Below, piece after piece: positions 49,683-58,312 of a DNA stretch of 64,000 nt. The translations under genes were made by a program, and so were the position numbers. Every line of letters starts with the position of its first letter. Within the stretch, counting starts at the first letter, position 1. The stretch spans positions 42,040-106,039 of the forward strand of contig NZ_JAIZEN010000013.1 of the NCBI RefSeq assembly GCF_024189295.1. The letters are read 5' to 3'. Under the pieces are notes generated by a model. The model did not search any database, was not told the DNA's origin, and saw nothing but the letters and a program-made list of their open reading frames with translations. Source of the DNA: Halobacillus sp. A1. Lineage in GTDB: Bacteria > Bacillota > Bacilli > Bacillales > Halobacillaceae.

Positions 49683-51062
49683 TTATTTAGAAGATGGAGT
49701 CAGCGTTTTTCCGGTGATGCCATATAAAATGGTCAGCAATGGAGAAAGCAGACAGAAAAAGGCGAATGGAAGGTAGACTAATACAGGGACACTCAATACG
49801 TCTGAGAGGAAAACACCGCATACACTCCATGGAACAAGCGGGTTGATTACTGTACCAGCATCTTCTAATGTTCGGGACAGGTTTTTCCTCGCTAATTTCA
49901 CTTTTTCATAAAGCTCCTGATAAGCTTCTCCTGTTAACAAAATAGAGAGGTACTGCTCCCCGATTGCAATATTAATTCCAATCGCAGTCAAAGCTGTCGA
50001 TAGTGTAACGGACTTTGCTGAATTCAGGGAATGCTGAACTTTTTCTAAGATGGAGGGAATGACTCCTGTTACAAAAAATAGCCCGCCTAAAGATAATGCT
50101 AAGAGAACGAGAGCGATCGTAAATAACATATTGTTCATTCCGCCTTGCGTCAGTAACTCGTTTACTACTTCATTACCCGTTTCGTGAATGTAACCCCCAA
50201 ACCAAGTATTCCATAACTCACTCCAAGGCATCGTCCCTCTTACTCCTGCAATCAGAGTAGCTGTAACACTGGTAACCGCTAATGAGAGGAAAGCAGATTG
50301 TTTACTTATCGTCAACAATACTAGTAGTGCAAAAGGAATCCATGAACTCCAATGCAAAAGGCCGGTAGTTTGCAGGCCATCTTGCACGGAGGACAATTCA
50401 CCACCGCCCATTCGTGCTGCAGGTGAAAGAATAGCAAATAATACGAAACTAATGATAAAAGCGGGGACTGTGGTCCATGCCATGTTCTTAATGTGATCGA
50501 ATAAATCAACGTGTACAACTGTTGAGGCTAAATTGGTTGTGTCCGATAATGGGGACATCTTATCTCCAAAGAATGCACCTGAAACAACAGCTCCTGCGGT
50601 TATTGCAAGCGAAAAGTCAGTAGATTGTGCCGCTCCAATTATAGCCACACCTACGGTTGCTGCAGTAGTAAACGAACTGCCGAGAGCTACACCTATAATA
50701 GCTGTTATTGCGAAGGCAATGGCATAAAACCAGGGCCCGCCTGTTAGTGCGAAAGCAGTATTCATAAGAACCGGGATCGTTCCACTAGCCATCCAGCTCG
50801 ATATTAAAATACCAATCAAAAAGAATAGCAGTACAGCCCCTAACCCAGTTTGAGCTCCCTGAACCATTCCATTCTGCAAATTAGGAAATGACATTTTTTT
50901 GAACAAGCCATAGGTGATCATAATAAATATACTGAGCAGAAGAGGAATGTGAGGTACACTTTCCAAATCTATGATGAAATATCCGATGATCGTCATGATA
51001 AGAATTATGATAGCTGTGGATTCAAGAAACCCTGGCAGCTGCTTTGGTTTAAGATGAAACAT
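49683..51062 (-). CDS. nhaC: Na+/H+ antiporter, NhaC family
   Basis: 459 residues, about 12 helices, matching the NhaC family of alkaliphilic Bacillus. The conserved GAVVSGAFFGDKMSPLSDTTNLAS motif region (seen as SGAFFGDKMSPLSDTT) and ALGSSFTTAATVGVAIIG are present. It expels Na+ in exchange for H+, suited to a saline or alkaline habitat. ATG 51062 is chosen: AAAAGGGGT lies nine bases upstream; the frame is open further up, but without a better start. Composite repeat 4 lies just after its 3' end. Confidence 0.92.
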   Translation of the reverse strand: MFHLKPKQLPGFLESTAIIILIMTIIGYFIIDLESVPHIPLLLSIFIMITYGLFKKMSFPNLQNGMVQGAQTGLGAVLLFFLIGILISSWMASGTIPVLMNTAFALTGGPWFYAIAFAITAIIGVALGSSFTTAATVGVAIIGAAQSTDFSLAITAGAVVSGAFFGDKMSPLSDTTNLASTVVHVDLFDHIKNMAWTTVPAFIISFVLFAILSPAARMGGGELSSVQDGLQTTGLLHWSSWIPFALLVLLTISKQSAFLSLAVTSVTATLIAGVRGTMPWSELWNTWFGGYIHETGNEVVNELLTQGGMNNMLFTIALVLLALSLGGLFFVTGVIPSILEKVQHSLNSAKSVTLSTALTAIGINIAIGEQYLSILLTGEAYQELYEKVKLARKNLSRTLEDAGTVINPLVPWSVCGVFLSDVLSVPVLVYLPFAFFCLLSPLLTILYGITGKTLTPSSK

Positions 51063-51415
51063 ATGAGTACCCCTTTTACATATATTGAATTTCGCCAATT
51101 GTAAAACCATAGACGAAGCAAAACGGTGTGCCTTGATGTGGCCCATGTTATAATTTACGAGCATGAAACTTCCGATTAGCAGGAATTCCAATTTTTCACT
51201 TGAACGCTTTTATGTGGTGAAGAGACAGGTGTAATATTAAAACACGGTATGATGAATGTCAATTTATTATCAACCTTAATTGAATGTTAAATATTAGTAT
51301 GAAAACTCCCTTATCTTGAAGTCTTTGTTATCATTATTAACTCTATAACTCGTTTAACATAGCTTACTTTTACAAGTGAAATTAATCTAGATTTGAAAGA
51401 GAGGAGTAACGTCTT

Positions 51416-52156
51416 TTGAACAATACTCAATCCATACATATTTTGAAATCTGAAAGTAGATTACACATGGCCAGACGTGGCGCCGCTGCTGGTGTCCCGA
51501 TTGTACTTGGCTATTTGCCTGTGGCTTTGACATATGGTGTCTTAGCCGGACAATCAGGGATGTCGATTTCAGAGCTTACTCTAATGAGTGTTTTAGTGTT
51601 TGCTGGTGCTGCTCAATTTTTAGCAGTCAGTATGATCGCAGCAGGGACTGGAGCCATTGAAATCATAATTGCTGCGTTTGTACTGAATTTCAGGCACTTT
51701 GTCATGAGCTTGTCATTCATGAATCGTTTAAGGGAAATCACACTTCGGGCTAAGCTGCCTATGTCACTAGGGTTAACAGACGAGACATTCACGATGTCTT
51801 CTTTACATAAAAAAGAAGCAAAACAAAAGTACGGCGCCTATTTCTACGCTTCTTTAATACTAACTGCTTATCTTTCGTGGGTCGGAGGTTCGTTCGTTGG
51901 AGGGGCATTAGGGGACGTTATCCCTTCCAGACTGAGCGAAAGCATGGGCGTTGCACTTTATGCTATGTTTATTGGACTTCTTATCCCTTCTGTAAAAAAG
52001 CATCATCGAATTGTCTTTATTGCCCTTATTGCGATGACAGTCAATTTTATCTGTCAAGCTTGGGGGATGAGCGAAGGGTGGTCAATAGTAGCCGGTACTC
52101 TTTTAGGCGGCCTTAGTGGTGTTTGGATTTTAGACGATGAGGGGGAAGATATATGA
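51416..52156 (+). CDS. azlC: AzlC family branched-chain amino acid exporter, large subunit
   Basis: 246 residues. GVPIVLGYLPVALTYGVLAG and VFAGAAQFLAVSMIAAGTGA are the family signatures, with RHFVMSLSF and GLTDETFTM following. AzlC works with AzlD, exporting branched-chain amino acids or analogues. The TTG start has GAGAGGAGT upstream. It overlaps azlD by 4 bases. No Lrp-type AzlB regulator is adjacent. Confidence 0.92.
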   Translation: MNNTQSIHILKSESRLHMARRGAAAGVPIVLGYLPVALTYGVLAGQSGMSISELTLMSVLVFAGAAQFLAVSMIAAGTGAIEIIIAAFVLNFRHFVMSLSFMNRLREITLRAKLPMSLGLTDETFTMSSLHKKEAKQKYGAYFYASLILTAYLSWVGGSFVGGALGDVIPSRLSESMGVALYAMFIGLLIPSVKKHHRIVFIALIAMTVNFICQAWGMSEGWSIVAGTLLGGLSGVWILDDEGEDI

Positions 52157-52446
52157 TTATTTGGGCAATTATCGGTATGGCGGTTGTGACTGCGGTACCA
52201 AGAATACTGCCGGCTTTCATTGTGGACTATGTTCATTTCCCTAAATGGGTGGATCGTTGGTTGAATGCCATTCCTTATGCAGCACTCGGAGCATTGATCT
52301 TTCCGGGGATCTTGACCGTTAAGCCTGAAGCTCCCCAAATCGGTGTCATTGCAGGTATGGTCGGCATTTTGCTTGCATGGCTGAACTTGAACATCATAAT
52401 AGTCATCATGGGTGCGATAGCCTCCGTATTTTTAATGACTTTTTAG
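52153..52446 (+). CDS. azlD: AzlD family small subunit
   Basis: 97 residues, three to four helices. AVVTAVPRILPAFIVDYVHFP and LNAIPYAALGALIFPGIL are typical AzlD blocks. It begins inside the azlC stop (ATGA), so both are coupled. Confidence 0.92.
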   Translation: MIIWAIIGMAVVTAVPRILPAFIVDYVHFPKWVDRWLNAIPYAALGALIFPGILTVKPEAPQIGVIAGMVGILLAWLNLNIIIVIMGAIASVFLMTF

Positions 52447-52505
52447 CACGCCCGCCCAGTCCTGGCATAACGTATATTGAGACTTCACGAAGGGGATGGA
52501 TCGTT

Positions 52506-52982
52506 ATGCACAGACAAAATGGATTTCCTGGGTTCGGCCCAGGCGGACCGGGTGGATTGCCCGGATTTGGACCTGGTCAGGGTGGCCCTGGCGGCTTCCC
52601 AGGGTATGGTCCCGGTCAAGGGGGCCCGCCGGGCGGCTTTCCGGGGTATGGTCCCGGTCAAGGGGGGCCAGGCGGCTTCCCAGGTCAGCCTGGCGGTGGA
52701 TCACCTCAAGCCCCGCCTTTTTCAGCGGATCAGCTGCCTCCGCCACCTAGTTCTCCTCCTGCTTCAGCTCAGGGAGCGGAACTTTTCGCAGTAGACCCTG
52801 GATCTCTTTATGGCTGCCTGTACCGTTATACGTGGATTCGTTTGAACAATGGTCAACGCTTTTGGTTCTTCCCTGTTTTCATAGGTAGGACTTCAGTCGC
52901 AGGCTATCGATGGCGACCTAATCGCCGTCGCTGGGATTACTTTGGAATCGATACGAATCGTATTGCCAGCTTCAGTTGTTAA
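52506..52982 (+). CDS. Gly/Pro-rich collagen-like repeat protein with conserved C-terminal domain, possible spore-surface protein
   Basis: 158 residues. Residues 5-70 are repeats of the type GFPGYGPGQGGP, then a Pro-rich linker. The last ~60 residues (LYGCLYRYTWIRLNNGQRFW, then GRTSVAGYRW and DTNRIASFSC) form a Tyr/Trp-rich domain that I recall from short Bacillus proteins annotated only as transporter or coat-like. No membrane helix, so a transport role is unlikely. ATG 52506 has AAGGGG 11 bases upstream. It may be an exosporium/coat component; inference. Confidence 0.75.
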   Translation: MHRQNGFPGFGPGGPGGLPGFGPGQGGPGGFPGYGPGQGGPPGGFPGYGPGQGGPGGFPGQPGGGSPQAPPFSADQLPPPPSSPPASAQGAELFAVDPGSLYGCLYRYTWIRLNNGQRFWFFPVFIGRTSVAGYRWRPNRRRWDYFGIDTNRIASFSC

Positions 52983-53003
52983 CCTTATTAAAGTGCTTTT
53001 ATC

Positions 53004-53035
53004 AAAGGGTATCACAAGCGCGATACCCTTTTTTC
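53004..53035 (+). terminator. Intrinsic terminator after the Gly/Pro-rich gene
   Basis: AAAGGGTATC (53004-53013) pairs with GATACCCTTT (53022-53031), followed by further T. Confidence 0.85.
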
Positions 53036-53080
53036 TGATAAAATATAATCATGACCTAGGGGAAAAAGGGGAAGATAATA

Positions 53081-53611
53081 ATGGCACACGTGAGAGCCGC
53101 TCAGCTGGAGGATGCTGAACAAATTGCAAATATCCACATTAAAAGCTGGAAATCTACATATAAAGATTTAATAGACGAGCAAGATATGAGTAATATCACG
53201 TTAGAGAATAGAATGGCTTTGTGGGAAACTGTGTTAAAATCTCCTATTAACGGGCAAGTTGCCTTTGTGATTGAGAATAATAAAGGGGAAGTAGTGGGAT
53301 TTGTTTCCGGTGGGAAGGAACGGACGAAGAATTATACCTATGATGGGGAAATTTATGCCATTTATTTATTGGATGAGTACCAGAGAATCGGATACGGAAG
53401 CTGGCTTCTCAATTCATTTGCACAGGCCATGAAAGCCGCTGGTTATCAGTCTTTGCTTGTATGGGTGTTGACTAGGAACCCGTCTGCTAATTTTTATAAA
53501 GTATTAGGAGCCAAACCGGTAGAAGCAGAGGAAGTTACAATCGGGTCGGGTACTTATGAAGAAACGGCATACGGGTGGAATGATATTAATGATTTGTTAG
53601 ACAGATTATGA
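53081..53611 (+). CDS. GNAT family N-acetyltransferase
   Basis: 176 residues. VRAAQLEDAEQIANIHIKSW starts the fold, EIYAIYLLDEYQRIGYGSWL is the acetyl-CoA motif, and WVLTRNPSANFYKVLGAKPV is motif B. Monocistronic, bounded by terminators on both sides. Substrate unknown; a diverged relative of the 48479 gene. Confidence 0.88.
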   Translation: MAHVRAAQLEDAEQIANIHIKSWKSTYKDLIDEQDMSNITLENRMALWETVLKSPINGQVAFVIENNKGEVVGFVSGGKERTKNYTYDGEIYAIYLLDEYQRIGYGSWLLNSFAQAMKAAGYQSLLVWVLTRNPSANFYKVLGAKPVEAEEVTIGSGTYEETAYGWNDINDLLDRL

Positions 53612-53625
53612 TCCCTTCATTGTAA

Positions 53626-53663
53626 AAAAAGCTGTCAACCTTTCCTGGTTGACGGCTTTTTTA
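53626..53663. terminator. Bidirectional terminator between convergent GNAT and CDF genes
   Basis: AAAAAGCTGTCAACC pairs with GGTTGACGGCTTTTT (one mismatch) with T/A runs at both sides. Confidence 0.85.
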
Positions 53664-53676
53664 GTGAGCAGAAATT

Positions 53677-54555
53677 TTATTCATTTTTATTATCATAAGG
53701 TTCTATATGGATATGAGCATGATAAATGTGCAGCTCTTCTTCTAATATCTTTTCTACTTCATCAGTAATCACATGGCCTTGTTCGATAGTAAGACTTGGG
53801 TTTATGTGTATTGTCGCATCTACAAGGGTCTGGTTTCCTTGCAGTCTGCCTTTTACATCTTTTACAGCCCATACGTCTGGGTGGGCTTCGATTAATTTAC
53901 GGATCGATTCAATTTCTTGTTCATCGAACCCATCAGTCAACCTGTGACTCGCGTCATAAAAAATATCCCATGCTGTTTTACAAATTATAATTCCCACAAT
54001 CAAACCGGCTAAAGGATCGAGCCAGTAAATACCGAGCTGAGCCCCAAAGATTCCTATCGCCGCACCGACACTTACAAGCGCGTCAGATTTATTATCTTGA
54101 GCGGCTGCATAGAGGGCGTTGCTATTTACTTTACTGGAGAGGTTAATATTATATTTATAAACCCCGAACATAATTGCAGCTCCAGTCAGGGCGGTCCATG
54201 CTGTTAAAAGTGAAGGCTCAGAAACTTCTTGATTAATAATGTCCTGGAACGTACCGAAGATTACTTCTAATCCTATGGTGACCATAATAAAAGCAGCGAT
54301 TAATGAGGCGATCGTCTCAGCCTTGAAGTGCCCGTAATGATGATCTTCATCTGGAGGCTTTCTGGAAATTTTCAAGCCGATGAGAACAGCCACAGAGGCG
54401 ACAATATCTGTCGTATTATTTAAACCGTCCGCACGTAAAGCTTCAGAATTACCGATTGAAGCAACGAACAATTTTGTCACTGCAAGAATCAGGTATGCAA
54501 TAATACTGACCCATGCTCCGCGCTCTCCTCTTTTTAAATTTTCATATTCTCCCAT
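53677..54555 (-). CDS. Cation diffusion facilitator transporter (Mn2+-type, MneP/MntE-like)
   Basis: 292 residues, six helices and a C-terminal cytoplasmic metal-sensing domain (ending HIYHAHIHIEP). TM2 carries ADGLNNTTDIVAS (NxxxD) and TM5 QDNKSDALVS (DxxxD), the residue set of manganese-type CDFs instead of the HxxxD/DxxxD of zinc types. It exports the metal in exchange for H+. GGAGGAAAG precedes the ATG. Metal assignment is inferred from these residues only. Confidence 0.9.
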   Translation of the reverse strand: MGEYENLKRGERGAWVSIIAYLILAVTKLFVASIGNSEALRADGLNNTTDIVASVAVLIGLKISRKPPDEDHHYGHFKAETIASLIAAFIMVTIGLEVIFGTFQDIINQEVSEPSLLTAWTALTGAAIMFGVYKYNINLSSKVNSNALYAAAQDNKSDALVSVGAAIGIFGAQLGIYWLDPLAGLIVGIIICKTAWDIFYDASHRLTDGFDEQEIESIRKLIEAHPDVWAVKDVKGRLQGNQTLVDATIHINPSLTIEQGHVITDEVEKILEEELHIYHAHIHIEPYDNKNE

Positions 54556-54608
54556 ACTTCTTTCCTCCGCTCTCTAACTTTAAAGCATGGTTAAGCTTAC
54601 CAAACCCT

Positions 54609-54782
54609 ATGTATTTGGGTCTAGAGAAAAAAAACTACCCTGATTCACATCCCTTGGAGATGGTAAGGTTATTTGCGTTGGCTCAACTCCTTACGTATTC
54701 CAGGGAAGGGCTTCATAATTATATATTTACCCTCCGTAAGATGAAATATAAGGGGGAGGATTATTTAAAAGAATATCCCTAA
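54609..54782 (+). CDS. Possible small protein, 57 residues (doubtful)
   Basis: ATG 54609 to TAA 54782. The sequence looks protein-like (HPLEMVRLFALAQLLTYSRE, then YIFTLRKMKYKGEDYLKEYP), soluble and helical, but no clear ribosome site precedes the ATG and no family is recognised. It might be the end of a decayed gene. Confidence 0.3.
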   Translation: MYLGLEKKNYPDSHPLEMVRLFALAQLLTYSREGLHNYIFTLRKMKYKGEDYLKEYP

Positions 54783-55005
54783 GGAGAAAGTGCACAATAA
54801 TAAATTATTTCCTAGTGTCGCTTCTTAACAGTAAGTCCTCCCCTTGACATTAATAATGGAGTTCACAGCACAACATAATCTCAATCTCGAGATTCTTAGT
54901 TTTGAATAAAAAAAGAATGGGTATATGTATCGTGTATTATGAATAAAGACGAGGTTACAATAAGCCGGAACGATTCATAACACCAACTAAAGGAGAGATT
55001 TATGC
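54783..55005. other. Intergenic region upstream of wrbA, nothing definite
   Basis: AT-rich with no strong hairpin or promoter that I can defend. The wrbA ribosome site (AAAGGAGAG) is at its end. Confidence 0.3.
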
Positions 55006-55614
55006 ATGGCTGATGTAAAATTAGCGATCATTTATTACAGTTCTACCGGAACGAACTACAAGATGGCTCAATGGGCAGAAGATGCTGCAAAGAACGCAGG
55101 TGCTGAAGTTAAATTAGTACGCGTTCCTGAATTGGCACCAATGGAAGCGATTGAACAGAATCCGGCATGGAAAGAACACTACTTGGCAACGAAAGATAAA
55201 GTGGCTTTAGCTACAGTGGAAGACCTCGACTGGGCAGATGCATTTATTTTCAGTTCGCCTACCAGGTTTGGAACGCTTCCGGCTCAAACTAAACAATTTC
55301 TTGATCAAGCAGGCGGTCTTTGGGCGCAAGGCAAACTTGTGAATAAGGTTGTCAGCGGCATGACTTCAGCACAAAACCCGCATGGTGGCCAAGAAGCCAC
55401 ACTTCTGAATTTGTACACGACAATGTTTCACTGGGGTGCAATTGTCGCTTCTCCTGGATACTCAGATAATTCAATTTTTTCTGCAGGCGGGAACCCATAC
55501 GGCACTAGTGTGACGGTGGATGGGGAAGGAAACATGAAAGAGGACGTTGAAGGAGCTGTACGTCATCAGGTGAACAGAACATTGGAAGTGGCCCAAAAAA
55601 TCGTAAATGGCTAA
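55006..55614 (+). CDS. wrbA: NAD(P)H:quinone oxidoreductase, WrbA type
   Basis: 202 residues. FMN loops: IIYYSSTGTNYKMA, SSPTRFGTLPAQTKQFLDQA and MTSAQNPHGGQEATL, the WrbA signatures. WrbA reduces quinones by two electrons with NAD(P)H, protecting from oxidative stress. AAAGGAGAG lies upstream of ATG 55006. Monocistronic. Confidence 0.93.
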   Translation: MADVKLAIIYYSSTGTNYKMAQWAEDAAKNAGAEVKLVRVPELAPMEAIEQNPAWKEHYLATKDKVALATVEDLDWADAFIFSSPTRFGTLPAQTKQFLDQAGGLWAQGKLVNKVVSGMTSAQNPHGGQEATLLNLYTTMFHWGAIVASPGYSDNSIFSAGGNPYGTSVTVDGEGNMKEDVEGAVRHQVNRTLEVAQKIVNG

Positions 55615-55625
55615 TACTTAAATCT

Positions 55626-55652
55626 AAGATCCCGTATCCAGGGATCTTTTTT
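55626..55652 (+). terminator. Intrinsic terminator after wrbA
   Basis: AAGATCCC pairs with GGGATCTT around a 7-base loop, then TTTT. Confidence 0.85.
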
Positions 55653-55948
55653 GTCTCTTTTCAATCATTATGAGTTTTTTATAGATGTTCCTTATAGGAA
55701 AGAATGGTTTCGGTGATTGTCAGCAGGTAAGATGGATGAGAAAAACGTTAACTTTACATAGATTGCAAACAAAAAATTGAGCGGGGTATGCAAAACAATA
55801 TGTTCTAAAAAAAATAAATGAGCGTAAATGGCTCTACAGAGGTTTATATTCGACCTTTCCTGGGAATTATATAACTAAATATTCAGAATATTATTGCGTT
55901 ATGCTTCAAAATGCTTCATAATGAAAAAAAGCAATAGGGGGTATTCTC
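55653..55948. other. AT-rich intergenic region upstream of the IDEAL gene
   Basis: Contains the small palindrome AATATTCAGAATATT (about 55881-55895) and a direct ATGCTTCA repeat just before the gene. No clear function. Confidence 0.3.
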
Positions 55949-56191
55949 ATGAGAAAGCAAAAGCTAATATATGTGCTACGTCGTGATCCTGGATTCAGAA
56001 ATCGTGAAATCACTGCCAAAAGAGAATTGTCCTTTGGAATTAAGCTAGCCTCGAAACTGCTTCTAGACCAACTATGTTTTCAGTTCAATAAAGAAAGATT
56101 GGACGAAAAGATAAATTTAGCGATTGATAACAACGATCGTGAAGAGTTTGAAAGATTAAGTCAAAATTATAAATACTACACTTTGAAATAG
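55949..56191 (+). CDS. IDEAL-domain protein
   Basis: 80 residues. The C-terminal ~40 (LLLDQLCFQFNKERLDEKIN then AIDNNDREEFERLSQNYK) match the IDEAL domain found in Bacillus YpiB/YozD and ComK-related proteins. The N-terminal ~35 residues are basic. Function of the stand-alone form is not known; a protein-interaction role is likely. AATAGGGGGT precedes the ATG. Confidence 0.75.
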   Translation: MRKQKLIYVLRRDPGFRNREITAKRELSFGIKLASKLLLDQLCFQFNKERLDEKINLAIDNNDREEFERLSQNYKYYTLK

Positions 56192-56197
56192 ATGTAC

Positions 56198-56230
56198 AAA
56201 ATGCCGCTCATTGTGAGCGGCATTTTTTTT
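56198..56230 (+). terminator. Intrinsic terminator after the IDEAL gene
   Basis: AAAATGCCGCTCA pairs with TGAGCGGCATTTT with a 3-base loop, then T. Confidence 0.9.
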
Positions 56231-56439
56231 ATGAACCGGTTAAAACTCCTTCTTGATTTGCCGTTTCTCATAAGATGCGTAGTATGGAAGAATGATTTTG
56301 CTCTCTATTTTTAGAGGCGTGTGTGTAGATGGAAAAGCATGTCATTCCCACGTTTAACATAACTGTTTATTTTGTACAGAAAGATTTATATAATGTTATA
56401 GTTATAAGGACTATTTTACAATTAGGAAGGTACTTAATC

Positions 56440-57273
56440 ATGCGAAGAAAATTAACAGTTATTTTAATATCTTTAAGCTTTTTATTGACTGCTTGTTCAG
56501 TAATGGACACTACAAATGAACCAGAAGCTCCACAGGAAGAGCAAACTCCTGAAACAAATGACGAGGCAGAAGAAAATGGGGAGGATGAAGCGTCGTCAAA
56601 TGAGGAAGGAGAATTGAAGAATGAAAGTGAATATGCGAATGCTTTCGCAGAGAATTTGGATGAACGAGAAGATGAAGATGGACTTACTGTTATCCAGGAA
56701 CCGGATATTAAAGAGGTGGTAGTCAATAAAAACCGCAAACTTCCAGAAGGCTATGAACCGGATGAATTAGTTGTGCCAGACGTTCGTTTTCCATTTGATG
56801 ATGATCATCCGAAAAAGTATATGCAGCCAGAGGCTGCTGATGCCCTGGAACAGCTTTTTAATGCGGCGGATGACCAGGGATTAGATTTATACGCCACCTC
56901 TGGATACCGTTCTTATGAAAGACAAAAAACGATCTATGAAAACAATGTGGCGGACAGAGGTCAAGAGGAAGCCGACAAGTTTTCTGCCAGACCTGGTACG
57001 AGTGAACATCAGACGGGGCTTGCAATGGATGTAACGTCCCCTGAGATGGAATTTAGATTGGACCAGAGTTTTATTGATACTGAAGAAGGACAATGGCTGG
57101 CAGACCACGCCCACGAATACGGTTTTGTTATTCGGTACCTTGAAGGCACTTCTGATATAACAGGTTATGAATATGAACCATGGCATTTAAGGTACATCGG
57201 TAAAGATTTATCAGCAGAAGTACACGAGAGTGGGGGAACTTTAGAAGAATTTTTTGGTTTCTACCCCGAATAA
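56440..57273 (+). CDS. D-alanyl-D-alanine carboxypeptidase lipoprotein, VanY/M15B family
   Basis: 277 residues. Signal peptide with lipobox LLTAC (Cys about 19), then a Glu/Asp-rich linker of about 60 residues. The M15 domain has TSGYRSYERQKTIYE, RPGTSEHQTGLAMDV (zinc His and Asp) and EPWHLRYIG (third zinc His). It trims the terminal D-Ala from peptidoglycan outside the cell. ATG 56440 has AGGAAGG nine bases upstream; the open frame extends 37 codons further up but that part is not protein-like. Confidence 0.92.
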   Translation: MRRKLTVILISLSFLLTACSVMDTTNEPEAPQEEQTPETNDEAEENGEDEASSNEEGELKNESEYANAFAENLDEREDEDGLTVIQEPDIKEVVVNKNRKLPEGYEPDELVVPDVRFPFDDDHPKKYMQPEAADALEQLFNAADDQGLDLYATSGYRSYERQKTIYENNVADRGQEEADKFSARPGTSEHQTGLAMDVTSPEMEFRLDQSFIDTEEGQWLADHAHEYGFVIRYLEGTSDITGYEYEPWHLRYIGKDLSAEVHESGGTLEEFFGFYPE

Positions 57274-57280
57274 TACATGT

Positions 57281-57329
57281 GGCCGGCTATAAAAGTCTAA
57301 GAAGCGGACTTTTATAGCCGGCCTTTTTT
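57281..57329 (+). terminator. Very strong terminator after the carboxypeptidase gene
   Basis: A perfect 17-bp stem (57281-57297 with 57307-57323), 9-base loop, six T. Confidence 0.9.
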
Positions 57330-57598
57330 CTCTCCTAGTCTTAATTAAATAGCAGGGTTCACATTCGCTTATTTTACTTGAAGACGGATTTCGTCGTTTC
57401 AGGAACGAAACTGCTTTTCCATGGTTACAAGCAAACTATGATGATACTCCTCTGTCATTGGGCACTTTTTTCAATTTGCTCGATCGGATTGAATATGAGT
57501 GATTTCCAAACACCTATTCTCCCGCCAAATCTCTAGGGATAGCTCTATAACATTCGTGTCATAAAAATGAATAACTCTAATGCTTTGTTTTTAGTTGG
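57330..57598. other. Intergenic, nothing recognised
   Basis: No convincing reading frame, hairpin or repeat. Confidence 0.3.
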
Positions 57599-58219
57599 TC
57601 AATAACTTAAACCTACTCTTGTATAATGGAATTCATTTTCCTTAATTTCTTTAAAAGCAAAAAGGGCGGTATCTTTCACCGTTATACGGGTTCCCCCTTC
57701 CGGCAGGAAATTTTCCTCGTAACGCACCTCTCCTTCGTTCTCACCATCTGGTAAGTAGGTAGGGCATAGGATCACCCAGTCCAGGTTACTTTTAGCCAGA
57801 CTTTGATAAACCTTCTGATGTTCCTCAGCAGCGAAAGTAGATCGTCGTTTCGACTCCTTGGATTGATATCTATATTTCCCTTTTTCAAGCCTGCTGTTCA
57901 AAATACCTGCGGTCCCCACGGTAATGATTCTGTCGATTCTATGGCTGATCGTATGTTCTATAATAAGGGGAATGGCCCTGGATAATGTATCCGTTTTGTC
58001 CGTACTCAACGCACTGAAGACGAGATCACACCCTTGAATTGTTTTTTCTACATCTTCGCTGATAGTTGCGTCACCCTCAATTAAATGAGCACCGGGAATC
58101 AAGGATTCAGCTTTTGGTAGATCTCTAACGAGTGCCTTTATTTCCCAGCCTGCTTGTAAAGCAAGCTGAACTACGTTAGAACCAACACGCCCGGTTGCAC
58201 CGAATACTGCAATCTTCAT
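57599..58219 (-). CDS. NAD(P)-binding atypical short-chain reductase (NmrA-like)
   Basis: 206 residues. KIAVFGATGRVGSNVVQLAL is the GxxGxxG Rossmann start, EGDATISEDV and SALSTDKT follow as in YwnB/SDR_a5-type proteins. A role as NAD(P)H-dependent reductase or redox sensor is possible; substrate unknown. ATAAGGAG precedes the ATG. Divergent from the UMF1 transporter. Confidence 0.85.
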   Translation of the reverse strand: MKIAVFGATGRVGSNVVQLALQAGWEIKALVRDLPKAESLIPGAHLIEGDATISEDVEKTIQGCDLVFSALSTDKTDTLSRAIPLIIEHTISHRIDRIITVGTAGILNSRLEKGKYRYQSKESKRRSTFAAEEHQKVYQSLAKSNLDWVILCPTYLPDGENEGEVRYEENFLPEGGTRITVKDTALFAFKEIKENEFHYTRVGLSY

Positions 58220-58312
58220 AAAAAAAACTCCTTATAATATAAATATTTTCTCTATTTACACGTATCTTTTGCTAAGCTGATTATAAAACAATTAGGAGAT
58301 GGGGAGAGCCTT

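Noticed and set aside
51192..51415. Possible T-box or other riboswitch upstream of azlC.
   Set aside because: No T-box sequence, specifier stem or terminator/antiterminator pair is visible.
52477..52794. Alternative frames across the Gly/Pro repeat region on both strands.
   Set aside because: GC-rich repeat DNA lacks stop codons by composition; only the frame from 52506 continues into the conserved aromatic domain.
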